DNA of 23,768 nucleotides from Coptodactyla brooksi (Eukaryota; Arthropoda; Insecta; Coleoptera; Scarabaeidae). The translations under genes and the position numbers were made by a program. Numbering within the stretch: position 1 is the first letter of the stretch; each line of letters opens with the position of its first letter. The DNA is taken from assembly GCA_033557675.1 (NCBI GenBank), contig JAWQRM010000354.1:1-23768 (forward strand). Direction: 5' to 3'. The notes beneath the pieces were generated by a model. That model was not told the origin of the DNA, did not search any database, and saw only the letters and a program-made list of their open reading frames with translations. Positions 1 to 8,775 of this stretch are shown piece by piece.

Positions 1-153
1 GACAAATCGTGCTATAAAAATGGTATCGAAAAATTGTATGACCGCTATAATCGTTGTAGCGCCTTCGAAGGCAACTACATTGAATAATAAAATCAAATTT
101 TATCAAAAAAAAAATTGTTTTCTATGTTAGCCTACGAACTTTTCAGCCCAACT

Positions 154-219
154 GTTACAGATACGAAAGACACCGCGGAATTACAGAAACGATGTGTTTT
201 AACATATATAATTTTCCAG
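154..219. repeat. Direct repeat, copy 1 of 2, upstream of opa
   Basis: A 66-bp segment starting GTTACAGATACGAAAGACAC and ending in TTTTCCAG recurs 604 bp downstream. Apart from a 2-bp length difference near the end, I count only about four substitutions between the copies. Sequence outside the shared block does not align. This looks like a recent local duplication or two insertions of a short element. Confidence 0.8.
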
Positions 220-757
220 CGGTGCTGTTTGTTGGTGTGACGCCATCAACGGGGAAATACATAGGATACAGTATGTAGAGATGGGAGAAAATAGTCGACA
301 TAAAGCGTATTTAGTTTTTTTATTCGACATGTTATCATGTTTTTTAATTATTTTTTAATACATTTTGTTCTATGCTAATATATTTATTAGCTCTTTATGG
401 AAAATTATCCATAAAAGCTGCAAATAAGCGCAAAACATTAAATTAAGGACAAAAATTACAAAAAAAAAGCAAATAAACATTAGTTCCAAATGACTTATTT
501 TTACACAATTCGTACACATCTTAATAGAAAATGTATCTGCTTATAATATTTATAATAAGCTTAATGCTCTAATTATTAGGTTGTTCAGAAGGCAATTTCC
601 TTTTTTTTTTTTTTGGTGAAAATGAAAGGAACTTTTGTTAGAGAATATAAATATAAATAAAACTAAACTAACTCAGGTAGATAACGGCGTTAAAATAAGT
701 TTACTCGTGCGTTGCCGCGGGAGGAATGTACGAGGAAGAATTGTAGGCTTTCCTACA

Positions 758-821
758 GTTACAGATACGAAAGACACCGAGGAATTACAGAAACGATGTG
801 TTTTAACGTATATCTTTCCAG
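758..821. repeat. Direct repeat, copy 2 of 2, upstream of opa
   Basis: Second copy of the motif at 154-219 (64 bp here), about 500 bp upstream of the predicted opa transcription start. It is open in one + frame (VTDTKDTEELQKRC), but two copies are too few to argue for coding constraint. Function unknown. Confidence 0.8.
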
Positions 822-959
822 TTATGCGTTATAAGTTCTAGTTATAACTAAACCTGCTTTTGAATAGGTCACGTTTACGGTTTTGTCGTTCTCAGGTGTA
901 AATTATTTTACGAAACGCTGGGATTCTCGGTATGCCGAAAAAAAAGTAATAACATTTTT

Positions 960-1315
960 CAATTTAGCATCGTTTAAAGTGGTCAACCAGGTCCAGTAGT
1001 ACGCACGCAACCGAAACAAAGCGGAATAAAAATCGGCGTACGTAAGCGCCAGCAGGAGCCGCAGGAGTCAAACGGAGTTCGCGTGCCGGGAGTCCTGCGA
1101 TCCACAGAGGAGCCCCTAGCGTCGAAAGCTTCAGTAAGGGACTCAACAAGTAGGAACACCCCCTACGGGCATTGGCCGCGGCCAACCAACGGGAGTCCCC
1201 TGTAAATCCTGCCTCCCCGCAACATCCAATCCCGGGGGTCCTCCTGGCGGCCAATCGCGACCGAACCAAGCAGTATCCCTCCTGCGGAAACCCAAAGCAT
1301 GGCCTACTGTGCTTC
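960..1315 (+). promoter_or_regulatory. GC-rich proximal promoter region of opa
   Basis: Base composition changes sharply from the AT-rich upstream DNA to a CpG-containing, GC-rich block directly before the predicted start site. It contains CCAAT-type elements (GGCCAATCGCG near 1250, CATCCAATCC near 1226) and C-rich runs such as CCCGGGGGTCC near 1231. No TATA box is present about 30 bp upstream of the predicted start. A 128-codon open frame on the minus strand (964-1350) is arginine-rich, shows no domain, and is explained by the GC content. The enhancer or promoter role is inferred from position and composition. Confidence 0.5.
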
Positions 1316-1349
1316 TCAGTCAAGCTGTGAACACGAACGGAATAGGTCA
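1316..1349 (+). promoter_or_regulatory. Inr + DPE core promoter of opa
   Basis: TCAGTC at 1316-1321 fits the arthropod initiator consensus TCAKTY, placing A+1 at 1318. GGTCA at 1345-1349 occupies exactly +28 to +32 and fits the DPE consensus RGWYV. Inr/DPE spacing is strict in Drosophila, so a consensus pair at the correct distance in a TATA-less region, 164 bp before a start codon with no intervening ATG, is persuasive. DPE-driven promoters are common among Drosophila developmental regulators. No transcript data are available to confirm it. Confidence 0.6.
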
Positions 1350-1481
1350 AATATTTGTATTGTTACCGCGACGTCGTTAGAGACCACAAAATAAAAGGGA
1401 GAATCGTGTTTCGGGAGTGGTTTTTTTTTTCGGTTTCGCACGTTTTCGGTACACAAGTGGTTTTCTTATTTTGGGGAAAAA
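1318..1481 (+). other. Predicted opa 5' untranslated region
   Basis: From the predicted A+1 to the start codon there are 164 nt with no upstream ATG in any frame. This agrees with 1482 being the first usable start. The sequence before the ATG (GGGGAAAAAATG) has the A-rich context typical of insect starts. The exact 5' end depends on the Inr/DPE call. Confidence 0.55.
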
Positions 1482-2256
1482 ATGATCAATGCTTTCGTCG
1501 AAAGTCCCCATCACCATTTGTCCACTTATGGGTTGAAGATGAGTCCCGGGCCCAATTCGGGAGGTCCGATACCGCCGCCCCATCAGGCCCCCGCGATGAC
1601 ACCGCCCGAAGCGGCCCAGAACCACCACTTCCAGACGAACTACACCCACATGGGTCACCTGGGAGCTCACCCGGGTTACGCGGCGAGGGATTTTCTCCTG
1701 AGGAGGGACCATCACGATTTTCCACCGGCCCAAACGGCCCCCAGCGAAACGGTCCTCTTTCACCACCACAGCGACATGACTCACCAGCACCACTTACCGC
1801 CGCACCACCAAATGTTATACGGAAGGACGGACCACCATTCGTATCCGCAACCGCACCACCAGCAGTATCTTAATCACATGGGCATGCCCCATCATCCGGG
1901 AAACGTTCACGGTGCCTTCTTCAGGTACATGAGGCAGCCGATCAAGCAGGAGATGCAATGTCTTTGGATCGACCCGGAACAGTCCTCGAGGAAAATTTGC
2001 GGGAAACACTTTAACAGCATGCACGAGATTGTGACGCATTTGACTGTAGATCACGTTGGTGGACCTGAGTGTACCATACACGCCTGTTTTTGGCAGAACT
2101 GTCCGCGCGACGGGAGACCTTTTAAGGCGAAATATAAACTCGTTAATCACATTCGGGTACACACTGGCGAAAAACCGTTTCCCTGTCCGTTTCCAGGATG
2201 CGGGAAGGTGTTCGCGAGAAGTGAAAACCTTAAAATACACAAGAGGACACATACCG
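1482..2256 (+). CDS. opa: Odd-paired (Zic family) zinc finger transcription factor, exon 1, 3'-partial
   Basis: Encodes residues 1-258 plus the first base of codon 259 of a nuclear DNA-binding protein of the Zic/opa family, a pair-rule and midgut regulator in Drosophila. The N-terminus MINAFVESPHHHLSTYGLKM resembles fly Opa. ARDFLLRRD (68-76) is the conserved Zic/Opa N-terminal motif. Residues 90-145 are rich in His, Pro and Met. FFRYMRQPIKQE (146-157) precedes the fingers. Finger 1 has the long Zic spacing (C160, C173, H186, H191), finger 2 has C202, C207, H223, H227, and finger 3 has C235, C240, H253, H257, joined by TGEKPF linkers. Zic proteins have five fingers; 4 and 5 are missing. The frame continues only nine codons past the GTGAGT at 2257 to a stop, so the exon ends at 2256 with a phase 1 intron. 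The start is favoured by the ATG-free leader, A-rich context and conserved N-terminus. The exon is far richer in GC than its surroundings. Confidence 0.95.
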
Positions 2257-2262
2257 GTGAGT
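2257..2262 (+). other. opa: 5' splice donor of opa intron 1
   Basis: The sequence CCG|GTGAGT is a strong donor. It splits the glycine codon of the HTGEKP linker after finger 3 (phase 1), where homology to Zic proteins stops and the translation becomes YILVLTS-stop. From memory, vertebrate ZIC genes carry their first coding intron in about the same place, which would make the position ancient. Confidence 0.9.
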
Positions 2263-2269
2263 ACATCCT

Positions 2270-4430
2270 TGTTCTGACATCTTGACAAACTGCAAACAAA
2301 ATATTCCAATATTAAAGAGATAAAGGAGAAAAGAAATCAAGAAAGCTTTCATCATTTAGATTAAATTTTTAGAATACCTATATGAACATGTACTAATTGT
2401 ATTCTGGAAAACCAAAAATAAAACTAGGGTACCTTTATTTAGACCACAACAGAAGCATCGAAGTATTTTTCGAAAATATTTTGTCCTAGACTTCTTTTCT
2501 TACGGTTTAAAACAATAAAACAACGTTTACATTATACAAAGTAATATTCAAAAACATTCCTCTCGTATGTTCCTTCTACTGATAACTAGTAATTGATAGT
2601 CTAATTGTTTTCTGATATTTTGACAAATTGCAAGCTTAGAAAATATTTCTAAGAATACTAAAATATAATATTAAAATATCCTAATAATGTATTATAATAT
2701 TCTAATATACAAATATTAGAAAATATTTCAAACGTGGTTAAGAAAGAATCCAAGAAATATTGATGAATCTTAATTCTTCTTTACGATTCTTCTTTTCAGA
2801 AATAAAAAAAAATCAACGAAGCTAAAAGAATTATGCCCAACATTCTGATTTTTTCGTATAATCACTGAAGAACAGATGCTAATAGCTAGCAATTGATTTT
2901 TGATATTTTGACAAACTGCAATAAAACAATGTTTATATTGTACAAAATAATATTCAAAAACACTGCTTTTGTGTGTTTCTTCTATTATTTCACCCAAGAT
3001 TAACTGTTTTTTGAAAAATGATTATAACTGTTAAGAAATTCAACGGTTCCATTCGTCAAACACATTAAAAAGTTGATATCTTATTCAGATTTCTGATAAT
3101 CCAATTGATTTATAATATTTGGCAAATTGCAAACTTACAAAATATTCCAAATGTGATTAAGAAAGAATCCAAGAAATATTGATAAATTGGGATTCTTTTT
3201 TTATCATTTAGATTAAGTTTTTGGAATGCCTGTATGAACAAGTACTGATTGTATTCTGAAAAACTAAAAATAAAACCAGGGTTCCTTTATTTAGCCAACA
3301 ACTGAAACAACGAAGTGTTTTTTGAAAACATTTTGCCCTAGGCCGATTTTCTTAAAGTTTAGTGCAATAAAACAATGTTTACTTTGTGTAAAATAATATT
3401 CAAAATTATTCTTTTCTTGTGTTTCTTTTATCATTTGATCAGGGGTAGGCTGTTCTTTGGAAATTGACTAGAAATGTTAAGAAATTCAACTGTTCAGAGA
3501 AAGAAATCAAAAAAATTCAACGAAGCTAAAAGAATTGAATGATGCCCAACATTCTTAATTATTTGGATAATAACTGGAAAACAGATACTGATAACCAGCC
3601 ATTGATGATCCTATAGATTTCTGATGTTTTGGCAAACTGCAAACTTATAGTTAAGAAAGAATTCAAGAGATATTGATGAATTGGGATTTTTTTTTCATCA
3701 TTTCGATTAAGGTTTTGGAACGTCTACATGAACAGGTGGTTTATTTATTGTATATTTATTGTTTTACTTGACAATATTTTGTCAAATATCCTAGATCTCC
3801 TTTTTCGAGTTTAAAACAACATAATGTTTATATTATATTAAATAATCGTTCATTTTAATGTTTTCTCCCATTATTATCAACCATTGTCTGTTTTTTGAAA
3901 AATGAATTGGCTTAGATTTGAAAAAGAAACGATAGAAGTCGAAAGAAAAATTTGCTCCATATTGAATAATAACTGGTTAATAAATATCAATGGTACTATT
4001 GATTTCTAATATTTTGGCAAATTGAAAATTTATAAAACATTCTAATTATGGTCAAAAAAGAATCCCAGAAATATTAAGGAATTGAAATTTTCCTGGTGAT
4101 TTACTGGTTACAATCAAACCACGGTTTCTGTGTTTAGACAAAAATTAAAACAACGAAGTATTTTTTATAAGGAAAAAATGCCCTTGACCTCTTTTTTGGC
4201 AGTTTAAAACAAAACAACGTTTTTATCATGCAAAATAATATGCACAAATGTTATGTTCATTTGTTATTTTTTATATTTCGTCAATAATTACCGTTGTTTG
4301 AAAATTGAAGTGTTGAGAAATTCAACTATTTCAGATGTCAACATTAATACATTAAAAAGTTGATGTTTCATTCAGATTTGTGCCTCTTTTTGTGTTTCTG
4401 ATATTTTAGCAACTAGTGACACTATAAAAT
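2270..4430. repeat. Tandem array of diverged 400-500-bp repeats
   Basis: The anchor AGAAAGAATCCAAGAAATAT and relatives recur near 2332 (weakest), 2741, 3160, 3654 and 4055, spaced 409, 419, 494 and 401 bp. Each unit then carries, in the same order, a TCATTTAGATTAAG block, an AACAACGAAGTATTTTT block, an AAAACAATGTTTA block with TAATATTCAAAA, and a TTTTGACAAATTGCAA block. The copies are well diverged with indels, so the array is old. It begins about 15-20 bp after the opa splice donor. Open frames within it (e.g. 2770-2997 on the minus strand) are chance. Confidence 0.8.
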
Positions 4431-5306
4431 TAATATTCGCAAACAAAATAGTTTACATTATAAAAATTAATGTTTAAAATACAATTTGAAATACCGCAAA
4501 CATTTTGAAATACCAAATATTGAAAGAAGTGTTTGTTTCTTTGACATGTACATTTTCCTTGATGCTTTAAAATAATAAAAAATAAGCATAGTCTATATTA
4601 TATGTATTGCAAACATTAATACCCTAAAAGGCGTTTCTTATTCGATGTTTCAATTATTTTACGAATAATAGATTTTATGTTATATGTAATATAACATACA
4701 GTATAAACATCATATCACTTTTCCCACAATTTAAAAATAGCTATTTATGTTAACAAATAGCTATTTACAATAAATGTCATGGAAATTCTTTTTGAAAATA
4801 ATACACCATAAAATAAATAAATGCTTATTATTTTTAAATCGTGATCGCACTAGGGCTCTGGTGCAACTTGTATTAAAAAAACTAGATTCGAAATTATTTT
4901 TTTGTGTACTTTACACCGTTGGATTTATGATAAATACAAATAATTTAGGATATTCCCAAATTTTAAAAATGAAATAATTGCAATCAAAGAATGGAAAAGA
5001 ATACGAATTTTAGTTTTTGCAACGTATGCAAATATAAGTGTTTGCATATTGTGTGAAATCTTTCGGTAACCCATGAATTTAGAATTTTTTTATTCCTGAA
5101 TTTAGAAGTGAATACTAAATGATTTCTGATAAATATGTATACAAAAAATGTATAATTGTGCTTACTATGAAAAAAGTAAGGATAATTTCTTCAATATCGA
5201 TTTTAGTGATAATCACTAAACAAAAACTGAAACAAAAAAGTATATACATTTTTCTTGGTATTATAAAACAATAAAAATGAAAAAATTAATTCAAATTTAT
5301 GATGAA
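4431..5306. other. AT-rich sequence, no gene seen
   Basis: AT-rich intronic DNA. It contains many short A and T runs and small local repeats such as ATAGCTATTTA near 4738 and 4759. A 67-codon open frame at 4774-4977 has no recognisable domain and biased AT composition, and is not supported as a gene. Confidence 0.6.
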
Positions 5307-5511
5307 AAATTAAATATTAATATATAATATTTTATATAATATATTATATTATATTAATATTTATATAATATAAATATTAATATATAAATATATATTAATA
5401 TTTATATTAATAATATATAAATATTATATATAAATAAATAAAATAATATATAATATATAAATATATCTTAATATTTAAATTAATATTTTATAAAAATATT
5501 AATTTTTTTTT
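5307..5511. repeat. Almost pure A/T low-complexity tract
   Basis: About 200 bp composed almost only of A and T, in imperfectly palindromic ATATTAATAT and TTATATAATA motifs that can pair with one another. It is typical simple-sequence DNA, prone to hairpins or duplex melting. Confidence 0.85.
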
Positions 5512-7269
5512 TAATTTAATGTTTTCATATCGGGCTAAAGAAACAAACCTAGAGAAGAAATTTTAAGAAATGTTTTTTCATATATTAATAAATTTTCGGG
5601 ATATTGATAAATAAACAGGGATTTTTCTAAAAGAAAGAACGGAAGGAATAGAAAAAGAACCCTTAGTGAAGTGAATTATTTTCATAATAAATAAGATATT
5701 CCTTGTATTTGTTATTTTAACACCAACATTTGTTTTTAAATTGTGAAAAAAATAATTTTAAGTAATTATTTTAAAATTTTGATTAAGTTTCATAATGACT
5801 ATTTTCAAATTTGATTACAATTTGAAAATAAATTGAATAAAAAGCCAACATAAACTATACAAAAGTAGTTTCAATATCGAAATATCACTGTAATAAACTG
5901 AAATTCTGTCTGAATTTCTGTCGAAATAAACTGAAATTCTTGATCAATAAAATCCAATTCGATTTTGAAATGGTGCATCAATACTAATATAGTATTTACA
6001 TTTTTAAATATTTTAGAAAATTTAAATTCCCATACCAGTAGATTTAATGCGATAAAAAGTCAATAAAAACATTATCAGATTTCCGCAGAAAATTATATTG
6101 AATGGAAAAGGAGTACAGAAAAAAATTAGTATTTCTTACGTCTTTTTCTATTTTACTATATTATATTATTATAATTTGAAAGTGGTATGATTACTCACCA
6201 CAATTTAAAGAATACATTTTTGCGATAAGAAAAAAAAAACAAATGTCTACAGAAAATTGTCAAATTGTAATATGAAACTGAAGTACTTCATCAAGAAGAA
6301 TTTTACTTGGTTTTTAATTTTTTTGTTGATGGTTGGTGAATAAATTTTGAGTTTAAAACTTGTCTACTACAAAAAAAATACAACCTCGATACTGATTTTA
6401 GTGGCAACATGTGGGCACAAACATAAACAATTAAGGCAAAATAATTTTGAAACAATCAAAAAACGTATGGTGAAATTTTAAATTTTCCAATTAAAGTTAG
6501 TTTCAAAAATACTTATCAAATACTGTATTGAGGATTATTGAAGTATTTTACAGTCCTAAAAACCAATATTTTAAATTAACCAACGTGATTTTTTGTTGGT
6601 GTTTATACCAACGTGATATTTTCATTAATTTAATAAAGGTAGCAATTACTAAAATATGTATCAAAATACTGCATTTAGTTTAAAAATTAAATTTGGCTTA
6701 TTGTTAATACAAATTAGAATGACTTCAATCAACTGACAAATGATTTCAACAACTTTAATTATTCTTATATAATTATTCTTATCTCACTTGTAATGAAAGT
6801 TTACTGTCAATCACTTCTTATGTCATTTCATTTCCCATTCTCTTGACTCTTAGATATGACAGTCAATACATACAGTCAATTCATAATGAATGATTCAAGA
6901 TTCAATTCAGTTATGGCAGTCAATCTTTCAATGATTGGGTGAATTTTTTCCATTGAAATTTTCTTTACATTTCTTTATTACCTCACTTCCTCTGCCATGA
7001 TGAATGCCTTGGAATATAATTCAGTTTGAAATGTGAAATCATGCTATTGGAATTTGTTTTTTTTTTTGGTAATGTTCTAGAACTTTAGCAGTGATTTTTG
7101 GGGATTTACATCTTGCTTAAGTGGATGTCTGCTTTTGTTCTTAATCATTATCGGTTAATGATAAGTTATATATCCCAAAATTGGCAAAGCTGATATTGAA
7201 AGCAGTGCATACTAGACTATTAAAACACTCAACTGAGAGTTTCATATTGAATTGCATTTTATAAAAAAT
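5512..7269. other. AT-rich intronic sequence, no gene seen
   Basis: No coding signal. Two small items stand out. ACCAACGTGAT is repeated 30 bp apart near 6577 and 6607, with a TTGGTGTTTATACCAA near-palindrome between. A cluster of CAGTCAAT/CTGTCAAT motifs lies at 6804-6924, including one perfect PBC-Meis-type composite site. A T run near 7060 is the only other simple sequence. Confidence 0.55.
6804..6813 (-). promoter_or_regulatory. Possible Exd/Hth (PBC-Meis) composite site
   Basis: CTGTCAATCA on the + strand reads TGATTGACAG on the minus strand, the canonical PBX-MEIS/Exd-Hth composite site. Three related AGTCAAT motifs follow within 115 bp (6861, 6873, 6918). A given 10-mer is expected by chance in only a few percent of windows this size, but many different motifs could have been noticed, so support is weak. 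Confidence 0.25.
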
Positions 7270-7980
7270 GTGGAGTGCCATTCACGTTCGCAAAACTGGG
7301 CTATCCTCATTTAACTTTCAAATTCGCTGGTGTTAAAACGCTCAATGACAATTCACCGCTACCCCAGTTCACCCTAACAATAGAATAACGACTATTTTGA
7401 CATTCAGTTTCGCTCTCGCACATGTGCGAATGTGGGGCTAATGCGACACACCCTCGAGTGTTAAACGATTTTTGCCGACGGAAGCTCGAGTGTGCTCTCC
7501 AGTAAAGGGCAGACCAAGGGGAAATAATATAGACAATTAGTTATTTAAATTATTCCGATTCATTATTCAATAATTTCAGTCTTCTGAAACTGAAAAAATA
7601 AAAATAGGTAAATATTTATTTGTAACTGGGTGTCAAAGAAAAATAACTTCTGTCTGGTCAGTCAGAAATTAAGGAGAACTTTAGCTACAGGTAAGAAATT
7701 CTCCCCCATCCTTCAAGGAAGTGGCTGAAACCGTCAGACGGCTCGTAAATGCAGGTAGCACGTAAACAACGGCAAATATCGGCAATTGAAAAGTTTGGTC
7801 AAGTCGGCCCTGAGCCGGCGGTTATAAAATTATTCTGTGTTAAATCCTAAATATTCGCGTCCAATAAAAACCCACCGTGAATCTCGTAAAGACGTTATTT
7901 ACAGCCCCATAAATGTGAGGCGTAAATCAAAGTTGTAGGGGTCGTTAAAAAAGTTTGTTTTCTTACGTTGCCGAGAGAGG
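7270..7980. promoter_or_regulatory. Unique GC-richer island in intron; candidate enhancer
   Basis: Sequence complexity and GC rise above the neighbouring AT-rich DNA. Motifs include a 14-bp palindrome TCGCACATGTGCGA (7416-7429, E-box core CACATGTG), two CTCGAGTGT repeats (about 7453 and 7486), a forkhead-type GTAAACAA (near 7761) and Caudal/Hox-type CCATAAA (near 7906). No open frame of note. Regulatory function is inferred from composition and location within a developmental gene. Confidence 0.35.
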
Positions 7981-8110
7981 GAAAAATAAAGAAAAATGTT
8001 GTCAACTTTTTGTTTTGTTAGTTTTGTTTTCGAAGTAGATCTGAATGAAATTAATGAAAAGTTTAGCAATAGTTTTATTATTAGTTTTAAACTGAAAGAA
8101 GCCATCGTGG

Positions 8111-8376
8111 AAAATATTTATTTTATTACTTTTGCCTAGGACTTTTGTGACCTAGACATTTTGTTCTATACTTCCAGGTAGGTGGGAATTCCTGTGTAAA
8201 TGGTCAGCATAATTGGAAGTAAGTTTGTTGTTTATCTAAGATTTTATGTGTTCGTTATATCTGTCTACATAACATCTTAGCACACATCTACACAGGAATC
8301 TCCACCTACCTGGAAGTATAGAACAAAATTTCCAGGTCATAAAAGTTCTAGGCAAAAGTAATAAAATGAATATTTT
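8111..8376. mobile_element. Foldback element with 88-bp inverted arms (MITE-like)
   Basis: The left arm 8111-8198 is the reverse complement of the right arm 8289-8376 at roughly 92% identity (about seven mismatches, no indels seen). The 90-bp spacer contains a further imperfect inner stem (CTAAGATTTTATGTG near 8237 with CTACATAACATCTTAG near 8265). The whole 266 bp could form one long hairpin. No coding capacity and no clear target-site duplication were found. It could be a non-autonomous foldback/MITE, a decayed tandem inverted duplication, or a hairpin RNA source. Confidence 0.75.
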
Positions 8377-8775
8377 CGAAAACCTCCAAATATTCAAAAA
8401 ACCCACATCCAGCTCAACAACAACTCCCACCCCATATTCCAACCTATAAAATTCCTGCAATAAAATAAAATAAAAACACCTGTATAAGACACAACAACAC
8501 AAATGATATCAGTTTTGAAAATAGCGTAATGCTGAAACATGTCGACTAATAATAGTAAACAAATGTTCCTGAAGTATCTGTTTTCTCTTCTTGGTTAAAT
8601 GTACCCAAAATGATTTCTTTTTATAGAGCAAAATGAAATATAGTATCGTCACAATTTTGCCAATTTCTTTATGAAGGCCAAGGCGAAAGCATTTCCGATT
8701 TTTTTTTAGCTTATAGAATCGATATCCAAAACAAAGTCTTGTAATAATCTCTTGTAATCGTCTCTTAATAAGTTA
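8377..8775. other. Unique AT-rich spacer, no feature seen
   Basis: About 400 bp between the foldback element and the satellite block. There is a C-rich, A-rich stretch at 8400-8460 but no gene, and the minus-strand open frame at 8236-8502 overlaps the foldback arm and shows no domain. Confidence 0.5.

Larger units (their letters stand above)
1..959. other. AT-rich upstream intergenic sequence
   Basis: No convincing gene is visible upstream of the opa promoter. The stretch is AT-rich with homopolymer runs, including a T tract at 601-614. The longest open frame (635-841, 68 codons) lies across the duplicated motif described separately and has no recognisable domain, so I do not call it a gene. 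The only clear structure is that ~65-bp direct repeat at 154-219 and 758-821. Confidence 0.6.

Noticed and set aside
635..841. 68-codon + strand open frame upstream of opa
   Set aside because: It overlaps the duplicated 65-bp block, has no domain, and the paralogous block at 154-219 has no matching open context.
964..1350. 128-codon minus-strand frame over the promoter
   Set aside because: Arginine/alanine-rich translation typical of GC-rich non-coding DNA; it overlaps the predicted core promoter and has no recognisable motif.
1355..1873. Long overlapping frames on both strands of the opa exon
   Set aside because: They are shadows of the GC-rich, His/Pro-codon-rich opa exon. Only the 1482 frame has homology (Zic fingers).
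2257..2285. Reading the exon through to the stop at 2283 as a complete three-finger protein
   Set aside because: Zic proteins have five fingers, and the homology ends exactly at a strong GTGAGT donor. Retained only as a possible intron-retention product.
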